This document shows, one piece after another, positions 1-5,576 of a stretch of 6,121 bases of DNA. The notes beneath the pieces were generated by a model. The model was not told the origin of the DNA. It ran no database searches and saw only the letters and a program-made list of their open reading frames with translations. Numbering within the stretch: position 1 is the first letter of the stretch; every line of letters starts with the position of its first letter. This DNA comes from JADZAI01 sp964390465 (GTDB taxonomy: Bacteria; Pseudomonadota; Alphaproteobacteria; Micropepsales; Micropepsaceae), in the NCBI GenBank assembly GCA_964390465.1, contig CAYMIJ010000045.1, positions 1 to 6,121 of the forward strand, in the 5' to 3' direction. A program made the translations under genes and the position numbers.

Positions 1-184
1 TGGCGCCGGCACCCTTGACAGCCTGCTTCGCGCCGGGGCCGCCGAACGCCTTCGGGTTGGGGAGGCCAGCGACGCCGCCACCGGCGCGCGTGCCCTTCGA
101 GCCCCCGGGGCTCAGCTTGGAACCGGCGGCCTTGCGGGCAGCGGCGGCTCCGGCGGAAAACGGATTGGTCTTGGCCTTGGCCAT
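1..184 (-). CDS. Small basic Ala/Gly/Lys/Pro-rich protein, N-terminal part (runs off the window)
   Basis: The gene starts with ATG at 184 and stays open for 61 codons to the left edge, so only its N-terminus is visible. It begins MAKAKTNPFSAGAAAARKAA and continues with repeated Gly, Pro, Ala and Lys and no acidic residue at all. That composition points to a disordered, positively charged segment. The start is well supported: GAGAGGAG at 191-198 lies 6 bases upstream, and the preceding gene ends 58 bases away. I do not recognise the family. Basic disordered tails like this occur in virion-associated and nucleic-acid-binding proteins, but nothing here decides between them. Its ribosome binding site lies partly inside an inverted repeat, so initiation may be modulated. 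Confidence is good that this is a gene and low about its function. Confidence 0.68.
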   Translation of the reverse strand, partial: MAKAKTNPFSAGAAAARKAAGSKLSPGGSKGTRAGGGVAGLPNPKAFGGPGAKQAVKGAGA

Positions 185-186
185 GG

Positions 187-210
187 GAGGCTCCTCTCAG
201 GTGGAGCCTC
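187..210 (-). promoter_or_regulatory. Inverted repeat overlapping the ribosome binding site of the small basic protein gene
   Basis: Two perfect 8-base arms, GAGGCTCC (187-194) and GGAGCCTC (203-210), flank an 8-base loop. In the minus-strand transcript the 3' arm contains the GGAG core of the Shine-Dalgarno sequence (GAGAGGAG, 191-198), and the arm ends 2 bases before the ATG. A folded stem would therefore hide part of the ribosome binding site. No U-run follows, so a classical intrinsic terminator is unlikely. The repeat is visible directly; the regulatory role is inferred. Confidence 0.45.
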
Positions 211-222
211 ATGGTCTACTGC

Positions 223-237
223 GACGGCCCGGCCGTC
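223..237 (-). terminator. Short GC-rich inverted repeat just after the SGNH-LamG stop codon
   Basis: GACGGCC (223-229) and GGCCGTC (231-237) form a near-perfect palindrome that can fold into a 6-bp stem with a 3-base loop. It begins 5 bases past the TGA at 243-245. There is no U-tract after it, so it is at best a weak or factor-assisted terminator, or an end that protects the mRNA from 3' decay. It could also be chance in GC-rich DNA. Confidence 0.25.
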
Positions 238-242
238 AAGGC

Positions 243-1368
243 TCACGGATTGGTAGCCGCGTCCCAGGGGGTCGGGATCGCGCCGGCTGCGCTCGCGGTG
301 ACCGTGCCGTTCCAGGCTGTCGACGAGGCTCCGCCGATGTCGCTGGTCGTGGGCGTCGAGGCGTCCGACAAGGGGTAGCTCGCCACCAACCCCGGTGGAG
401 TTTCTTGGATGACGTGCCAGGCCTCGGCCGCGCGACGTTGAGCCGCTCCAGCGCCGCTCACGGTGCCGTTGTCCCAGCTCGGAACGCTGCTCCCGCGACA
501 GAACTTGAAGTTGCGCAGGAACCCATCGATCGCGGGCGTGCCGCTGTTCGTGTTCGAGCCGATCGAGGGGACCTCCCCGGTGTTGTGCGTCGGGACGGCG
601 ACGCCGAGCTTCCTGTACGCGAGCACGCCGTCGATCCACAGCGTCAGCGTGGTGGCCGTCGCGTCGAAGATGACGAGCACCGACTGCCACACGCCCGTCT
701 TGAACACGTTCGGGAGTGCGCTGATCACCGGAGCGCCGCCGTTGTCGCAGTACACCGTGCAGGCCCCGTTGGTGGTCTGGCAGATCAAGAGCTGGTTCGG
801 GTTGGCGCCGCCGTACCCATAGATCGAGTGCAACCCAGCGGGTAGCGACGTGAGATAGACCTGGAGCGCAACGGCCCAATTCCCGGCGCCGAGGTCGAGG
901 TCCGCGTTGCCTGTGTTCCAGTAGATCCTCGCGGGGCTGCCAGCTGCAAACCCGGCGCACCGCTGCGCAGTCGCCGTGCCATAGGGGCGAGGCCACACCT
1001 CGCCGGTCGGCGGCGGGAGCACCGAGGTCTCCAGGTAGTTCGCGAGAGCCCGCGCGATCTTGTACCGGCCCACCTCGTTCGGGTGGGTCCACTGCGGGCT
1101 GTCCCCAACCCCCATGTCGGCCTTCGAGAGCAGGCTACCCGCGTCGAGGTAGAGGAAATTCGGCCCCTTGCTTGCGACGAGCGCGGGGAGGCCAGCTACG
1201 AACGCCGTTCGGGCGATCCCGTTCGGGTCCGCGGTTGGCGGGGTAGGCGGAGACCAGATCACGTGGATCGCCTGCGGGCTCGTCGCCTTCATCGTGTCGA
1301 GGAGTGCCCCCATCTTCGTGAGGCACGTGGCGCCGCTGTCGAGCGTGAAATTGTTCGTTCCGGCCGAG
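243..1368 (-). CDS. SGNH/GDSL-type hydrolase fused to a LamG-like domain, C-terminal 374 residues (5' end in gap)
   Basis: The frame is open from the gap edge to TGA at 243-245. Residue 1 here is the first full codon after the gap. Residues 2-6 read AGTNN, matching SGNH block III (GxND) with Asn5 as the oxyanion-hole residue. An alpha/beta stretch follows with IHVIWSPPTPP (34-44), typical of the strand after block III. THPNEVG (94-100) is block V, with His95 the likely catalytic base. Block I with the Ser nucleophile would lie in the gap. From about residue 149 to 290 comes a concanavalin A/LamG-like fold: WAVALQVYL (164-172), LTLWIDGV (241-248), then IGSN and FLRNFKFC. Residues 326-359 look like the opening strand of a further LamG-like unit. 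SGNH enzymes hydrolyse esters, often acetyl groups on glycans, and LamG folds often bind sugars. A tail-fibre or receptor-binding role is inferred. A non-phage secreted esterase is the alternative. Confidence 0.75.
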
Positions 1369-1468
1369 NNNNNNNNNNNNNNNNNNNNNNNNNNNNNNNN
1401 NNNNNNNNNNNNNNNNNNNNNNNNNNNNNNNNNNNNNNNNNNNNNNNNNNNNNNNNNNNNNNNNNNNN
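1369..1468. other. 100-N assembly gap inside the SGNH-LamG gene region
   Basis: Exactly 100 undetermined bases, the usual placeholder for a gap of unknown size. The reading frames on the two sides do not match at a length of 100; one gene would need a gap whose length is a multiple of 3. The 33 codons that 100 bases could hold are also fewer than usually separate SGNH block I from block III, so the true gap is probably longer. Confidence 0.9.
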
Positions 1469-1536
1469 CGCCGACCGAGCCGGGAGACCACCTCGGCCGC
1501 TGAGAGGACGCGGCCCTTGGCCATGCCGCCGCTCAC
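1469..1536 (-). CDS. N-terminal fragment of a protein entering the gap, probably the start of the SGNH-LamG protein
   Basis: Two starts are possible. GTG at 1536 forms a GTGA overlap with the stop of the preceding gene and has GGGAG 7 bases upstream. ATG at 1524 lies four codons further in and gives a protein beginning MAKGRVLSAAEVVSRLGR. I slightly prefer 1536 because of its Shine-Dalgarno sequence and the overlap; ATG at 1524 is almost as good. The visible part is short, basic and probably helical, with no signal peptide. Only SGNH hydrolase sequence follows on the other side of the gap, and this piece starts at the right place and on the right strand, so the simplest reading is one interrupted gene. 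A separate small gene ending inside the gap cannot be excluded. Confidence 0.55.
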
Positions 1537-2015
1537 GACGCCGCTCCCAGAGCCGCGCCCGTCACGTAGATCGTGCAGGTTCCTGGGTGCGCGGTGTCGC
1601 CGATCTCGGCCACCTGGAGCCACATGCTCGTCCCGGGGACGACGGGCACCACGATCGGAGGGTAGGTCACCGCGACGTCGCTGCTCGGGGCAGGCGGCGT
1701 CAGCTCGGTCGAGAACATTCGCTGTCTGCCGAACGGCGGGTTGGTGATCACGTCGATCGCGTCTTCGAGGACGCCGACGGGCGCGTCCTCGGTGCCGTTC
1801 GAGGCGCGCGGCCGGAGCGAGATCGCGCCGGGGTTCCCCGCGCTCCGGGTGTACGTGACCCAGAACACGAGGTGCGTGATGCCGGCCGGCACGGGGAAGG
1901 CGCCGGTCGATCCGCCGTTGCCCTTGTAGGAGGCGACGGACGACGCGGCCCCGGCCGCTGGAAGCGCGTAGTTGGCGCCGAGGTGAAGGGTGCGGGCGAC
2001 GTTGGGGGTGATCAC
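1533..2015 (-). CDS. 160-residue beta-rich protein, possible phage structural or tail-associated protein
   Basis: A complete frame runs from GTG at 2015 to TGA at 1533-1535. No ATG or other standard start lies between this GTG and the upstream in-frame stop at 2049-2051, and the first internal Met is residue 100, so GTG is the best choice even though no strong Shine-Dalgarno is visible. The protein is Gly/Ala/Pro/Ser/Thr-rich. Its alternating hydrophobic strands, for example ITHLVFWVTYT (46-56), AISLRPRAS (64-72), MWLQVAEIGD (131-140) and TCTIYVTG (146-153), suggest a single beta-sandwich. There is no signal peptide or membrane segment, and I recognise no family. It lies 33 bases after the zinc-signature gene and overlaps the next gene by GTGA. 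Since that next gene probably encodes an SGNH-LamG protein, a role in the same tail-fibre or baseplate structure is a reasonable inference. Confidence 0.75.
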   Translation of the reverse strand: MITPNVARTLHLGANYALPAAGAASSVASYKGNGGSTGAFPVPAGITHLVFWVTYTRSAGNPGAISLRPRASNGTEDAPVGVLEDAIDVITNPPFGRQRMFSTELTPPAPSSDVAVTYPPIVVPVVPGTSMWLQVAEIGDTAHPGTCTIYVTGAALGAAS

Positions 2016-2033
2016 GGGGCGAGCGTAGCCCCG
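2015..2033 (-). promoter_or_regulatory. GC-only inverted repeat ending at the GTG start of the 160-residue protein
   Basis: CGGGGC (2015-2020) and GCCCCG (2028-2033) are perfect 6-base arms around a 7-base loop, lying in the 33-base space between two genes. On the transcript, the last base of the stem is the G of the GTG start codon. Folding would place the start at the foot of a strong stem and cover the region where a ribosome binding site should be. It might reduce initiation or mark a processing site. Chance is possible in such GC-rich DNA. Confidence 0.3.
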
Positions 2034-2048
2034 GAGCTGGTCTGAGCG

Positions 2049-3023
2049 CTACGCCTTCGCGGCGATGCCGCTCGGCGGGAGGGCGACGGTGGTCACCGCC
2101 GTCCAGAAATCCGCGATGACCACGACGTGAGCGGAGCCGATATCGGGGGCCGCTCCGAGCTGAATGTCGACGCCAGACCCGCCGAAGCGGCTCACGAGGC
2201 GCTCGCGCGATGCCCTCACGACGACGTTCGGCTCCTTGTGGGCCAGCACGAGCACGACGTCTCCGCCGATCCCGACGAGCAGACGATCGATCTTTTCCCT
2301 GTTCTTCCGGATCACCTCCAGAGCCAGCGCGCCTGTGTCTTTGCTGCGCTTTTCCAGCGCGACCAGCTCCTCTGCGACGACATCCGGCGTCACCCCGAGG
2401 TGGTAGCCAACGACCTCCAGCTCTTCCGGAAGGCGCGCGACATCGGGAGTTTGTAACGCGTCCGGGTGCGACGCGCAGAGGACGGCGACGCTCGACTCGG
2501 ATGCCGCGGCGCCAACCACGATCGCCACCGGCCGGAGGCAGCCCGGCTGCTTGCAGTTGCACCGAACCGCGCAGAGCGGCGGGAACTTCTGAATGGTCGC
2601 GATCGCCTCCGGGCCGCGCACCCTCGCCGCGAAAACGGCGCCGCGCAGGTCGTTGCGCTTCTCGTCGGCGATCGCGCATGGCGCGATCCAGGCGGTGAGC
2701 CACGGCGGCGCGCGCATCTCGGTGAGGCTGCCCCCGCTGACCAAAAAGAAGACGCGAACCGACTCGCTGGCAGCTCTCAGCTCCGGCACGGCGCGCGTGA
2801 TCTCGACGTCGAGGATGTCCCGCTTCTCTTTCTCGGCGAGCGCTTCGGGGAACGCCCACGCCTGCGCATCGCATGCCGTTTTCACGGCCTGAAACGCGGT
2901 CAAGGCGAGCTGGATCCCCTCCCTGTTCAGGCTGCGGCTGGTCCAGTCGAAGAAGACGTCGAGCCCGGCGGCGGTGACGTCTTGGCGGAATGTGGCCTCT
3001 GGCACGGTCGGTTCGATGTCCAT
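2049..3023 (-). CDS. 324-residue protein with a C-x4-C ... C-x2-H zinc-binding signature, function unknown
   Basis: ATG at 3023 is preceded by AAGGA (3032-3036) at an 8-base spacing, and the frame ends with TAG at 2049-2051. Residues 1-150 look alpha/beta and moderately charged. At 151-162 there is a dense cysteine cluster (C151, C155, C157, C162, read as CAVRCNCKQPGC), completed by C183 and H186 (CASH). C157-x4-C162 with C183-x2-H186 is a likely zinc site. Residues 195-250 are mostly helical and charged (AEELVALEKRSKD, then IRKNREKIDRLL). The C-terminus (252-324) is beta-rich (GGDVVLVLAH, HVVVIADFWTAVTTV). No signal peptide, membrane helix or known catalytic motif is visible. The same C-x4-C ... 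C-x2-H arrangement occurs twice in the long protein upstream in the operon. I do not recognise the family and make no functional claim beyond probable metal binding. Confidence 0.8.
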   Translation of the reverse strand: MDIEPTVPEATFRQDVTAAGLDVFFDWTSRSLNREGIQLALTAFQAVKTACDAQAWAFPEALAEKEKRDILDVEITRAVPELRAASESVRVFFLVSGGSLTEMRAPPWLTAWIAPCAIADEKRNDLRGAVFAARVRGPEAIATIQKFPPLCAVRCNCKQPGCLRPVAIVVGAAASESSVAVLCASHPDALQTPDVARLPEELEVVGYHLGVTPDVVAEELVALEKRSKDTGALALEVIRKNREKIDRLLVGIGGDVVLVLAHKEPNVVVRASRERLVSRFGGSGVDIQLGAAPDIGSAHVVVIADFWTAVTTVALPPSGIAAKA

Positions 3024-3031
3024 GGGGCGGG

Positions 3032-3036
3032 TCCTT
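3032..3036 (-). promoter_or_regulatory. Ribosome binding site AAGGA overlapping the upstream stop codon
   Basis: The transcript reads TAAGGA, in which TAA is the stop of the 74-residue zinc-ribbon gene and AAGGA is the Shine-Dalgarno of the 324-residue gene, 8 bases before its ATG. Ribosomes ending the first gene finish on the binding site for the next, which suggests coupled translation and fixes the start at 3023. Confidence 0.7.
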
Positions 3037-3259
3037 ATCTGGCGAAGCGGTGGATGGTCTCGGGCGCGATGGCGACCCGCGAGCGTGTTTTGCGAACTGG
3101 CAGGATCGCGCCAGAACTGAGCGGCGGATCGTCCGCGATTCCCAGGTTCGGCGTGGTGCAAAGCGAGCGCAGGAAGAGGTGGCCGGAGGCGCAGCGGAAC
3201 TCGCCCGTCCAGGCGCGCTCGGGCAAAGCGGGCGCGTCGCAGGACGGGCAGCGGGTCAT
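3035..3259 (-). CDS. 74-residue zinc-ribbon-like protein
   Basis: The gene starts at ATG 3259, overlapping the TGA of the preceding frame as ATGA, and ends with TAA at 3035-3037. The N-terminus carries a compact ribbon: C4-x2-C7 (MTRCPSCDAP) and C23-x3-H27 (FRCASGHLFL), 15 residues apart, with C34 as a possible extra ligand. Such a motif normally binds one structural zinc ion. The remaining 40 residues are Pro/Arg/Ser-rich with no clear fold. There is no strong Shine-Dalgarno before the ATG, so translation probably depends on re-initiation from the overlapping gene. Small ribbons like this occur in many phage and bacterial proteins that contact nucleic acids or other proteins. The particular role is unknown. 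The overlap on one side and the shared stop/Shine-Dalgarno on the other make this a convincing gene despite its size. Confidence 0.72.
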   Translation of the reverse strand: MTRCPSCDAPALPERAWTGEFRCASGHLFLRSLCTTPNLGIADDPPLSSGAILPVRKTRSRVAIAPETIHRFAR

Positions 3260-3529
3260 CGTCCGCGCGCCGCTTGGGCCTCGCGAACGGCCGGGACGCA
3301 GGCCTCCAGCTCGACCCCGCAGATCTCGCGGAAGATGCGGCGGAGATCGGCGAGAGATCGGCAGCCCAGCGACGCGCTGAGCAGCTTCGATCCCATGCGC
3401 TCCGTCTCCGGGCCGCGGTTCGGCGCCAGGTGCTGCAACCAGCCGGCGTAATCGCCCGCGAACGCCTCCCACCGGTTGAAGCGCATCCCAGCGAACGAGC
3501 GCCCCGCCGGATCGGTGGGGTCGACGTCG
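3256..3529 (-). CDS. C-terminal 90 residues of an unrecognised protein (5' end in gap)
   Basis: The frame is open at the gap edge and ends in TGA at 3256-3258, overlapping the next ATG. The 90 residues have balanced, protein-like composition, with RFNRWEAFAGDYAGWLQHLA (16-35) and a helical segment LADLRRIFREICGVELEACV (59-78). The other frames across this stretch give Arg/Ser/Ala-rich nonsense. Two explanations fit. It may be the end of the long zinc-rich protein that enters the gap from the other side, which would need a true gap of length 2 modulo 3. Or it may be the end of a separate gene lying mostly in the gap. A start at the internal ATG (3486) is also possible but has only a weak Shine-Dalgarno, and coding-like sequence continues upstream of it. 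No known domain is recognised. Confidence 0.65.
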
Positions 3530-3629
3530 NNNNNNNNNNNNNNNNNNNNNNNNNNNNNNNNNNNNNNNNNNNNNNNNNNNNNNNNNNNNNNNNNNNNNNN
3601 NNNNNNNNNNNNNNNNNNNNNNNNNNNNN
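3530..3629. other. 100-N assembly gap at the 3' end of the zinc-rich long gene
   Basis: Exactly 100 undetermined bases, again the standard placeholder for unknown length. The frames before and after differ if the length is taken literally, so whether the two sides are one gene cannot be decided from this sequence. Confidence 0.9.
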
Positions 3630-5576
3630 CCAGTTGCAGGCGTCCCGCAGGAGACGGAGCCGCTGCGCTTCCTTTTCGATCGGCGTGGGGGCGACCGTCT
3701 CCCAGGTCGGCGCGTCGTCGAGGAGCACCATCCGGATCTTGCCGCCCAGCGCGAGCTTGAGCGCGTCGCGGAGAGACGCCCGCGACTCGAACCGGCGAGG
3801 CTTGGTAACCAGCTCCCAGCGGTCGCCGTCGAGCGCTCGGATCTCGCCGCGGGTGCGCATCTTTTCGAGCGCAGCGCCGACGCCATCGCTCACGGTGTCG
3901 CCGTACGGGTGGAGCAGCACCCGCACGCCGTGCTCGATGACGTCGCCTGTCAGCGGGCAGCCGAAGCTTCGCAGATATCGCTCGATCGCTAGACAGAACG
4001 CAGCCATGCGGAACGCGTCGTCGATCGGATCGCTCTCCACCTCCTCGGCTCCCATGCAGGCAGAGCACGTGAAGTGGATGACCTGGCCGTGAACCCGACA
4101 TCCAGGCTCGGCCGGCTTCACGGCTTCGTCGAGGTGAACCTTCACGACCCTGCCCCAGATCGTCGGCCCGTCGTCATCGACGACCTCGATCTCGCCGATC
4201 TGCGCGAGGTCTTCGAGCGCGTCGCGGGTGTGGGCCCGGCTGCGCTTCACGGCGTCGGTCAAGTCCGCCTCGATCCAGAGGTGCCGCTCCATGAACGCCG
4301 CCTGCACCGCAAGGATGGTCATCCGGTGATCCACGATCTTCGCCAGCGGCTCGGTGCGCGGCGACTCGAAACCAAGCTCCACGCGGCAGCCGCTACACGT
4401 CACGCGGCTCGAAAAGCGGGTCCACTTCGTGCCGTCCGCGTCGCGCCCCTCGTCCTCATCCGGTGACGGCTCGTTGAGGCTCCTCCCGCACGTCGTTTCG
4501 CCCTGGCTTTTCAGGTGGTGAACGAGCGGAGCACGAGAACAGGCCGGACATCGGATGCCGATGCCGTAGTTCACCCAGCCAGAGGGCAAAGCATCGACCC
4601 CTTCCGGGGTGGTCACCTTCTCCCCGCAGATCACGCAGAAGACCCAGACCATCACGCGCTCGGCGGCGTGGCGCGGGCAGAGCAGAGCGCCGGGGCCGAT
4701 CGCGCCGCCACGTCCCCAGCCGGCAGGAAGCTCCTCACCCGGGAGGTTGGTCGGCTCCTCGGTCGTGCAGCCGGCGACGTCGCAGCGAGCAACGTAGGGC
4801 GCGGGCGCCGACGGAGGTGCGACGTCCATCTCGACGAATGAAGCCGGCTCGTGAAGGTGGAAGGTGACCCGCTTCGGAGGATCTCCGGGCGCGTGCGTGA
4901 CACCGGCAACACGTTCGCCGAGGATCCGCGCCGCCTCTTCCTTCGGATTCGCGTGTGCCCCATGATCCGGGCACCAGAACTTCCCGCCGCTCCATTCCCA
5001 GCCGAGATCGAGCGTTCCAAGCGGAAGCGCGACCGTTCTGGCGCGAGTACAATCGGGGTCGCCGCATTCGACCGTGGCTCGCCCGCGTTGGGCGTCGACG
5101 ACTTCGACGCGAGCGTACGGCACGCCACGAAAGTCATCGAGCTTCACCGGCACCAGCGCCCCCGGGAGGTAGGCGGACTCGGCGAGCCGCACGGCGGGCG
5201 AGTAGCCTTCGAGGTAGGAGATCGCCTCGGTGTAGTACCCGGCCACGCGCGGAGCGTCGGCATCGAGCATCATGTTTCGAAGCGAGACGAGCCGCTTCAT
5301 GGTCGGAGCCGGATCCGCCGGGTCGAACTCGGAGAAGCAGGCCTCGACGTTCACCGCGTGCGACGGGTAGTCGTGGCGCATCTGCTCGACGATGCTCTGC
5401 CACCCGAGCATCGATCTCGACGGCTCATCGCGCTTCGGCACCTGGAAGAAGATCGTGTTCTCGACGAGGAGCTTCTTCGCCATCGCGGCGGAGCAGGCGG
5501 CGAGCTGCTCCTTCGACGGCGAGGCCCCGCGCGCGATGGCCATGGTGATGCTGAGATCGGCGTCTTGTTCGTTCAT
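3630..5576 (-). CDS. Long protein (at least 649 residues) with multiple zinc knuckles and a duplicated zinc/winged-helix-like module
   Basis: ATG at 5576 overlaps the upstream TGA (ATGA) and has AAGGA 9 bases before it. The frame is open for 649 codons into the gap, so the C-terminus is missing. Residues 1-160 show no known domain. Cys/His clusters then follow: C171-x4-C176 with C202-x2-H205; C265-x4-C270 with C300-x2-H303; C314-x2-C317 with C343-x2-C346; C363 with C394-x2-C397; and C493/H496 with C504-x2-C507. After each of the last two clusters comes a winged-helix-like stretch, ending ALEDLAQIGEIEVVDDDG (453-470) and ALEKMRTRGEIRALDGDR (569-586). The two regions align (TCSGC/TCSAC, DHRM/AFRM, ALED/ALEK, GEI/GEI), which indicates an internal duplication. 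Zinc ribbons with winged helices usually mean DNA or protein contacts, so a cytosolic nucleic-acid-binding or regulatory role is inferred. No catalytic motif is visible. An acidic linker (371-381) separates C363 from C394. Confidence 0.8.

Noticed and set aside
112..1092. Minus-strand 326-codon frame overlapping the SGNH-LamG gene
   Set aside because: An out-of-frame shadow. The Arg-rich product lacks the SGNH and LamG motifs found in the frame ending at 243.
175..1525. The 11-base match CCTTGGCCATG at both 175-185 and 1515-1525
   Set aside because: It is just the codons for Met-Ala-Lys at two gene starts in similar codon usage. No longer repeat surrounds it.
1135..2874. Minus-strand 579-codon frame crossing a gap
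   Set aside because: Shadow of the 324- and 160-residue genes. Only its short piece at 1469-1536 is used, as the start of the gene entering the gap.
2466..3380. Long plus-strand open frame
   Set aside because: Antisense to two well-supported minus-strand genes with good Shine-Dalgarno sequences. Its translation is Arg/Gly/Ala-rich without domain motifs, as expected in GC-rich DNA.
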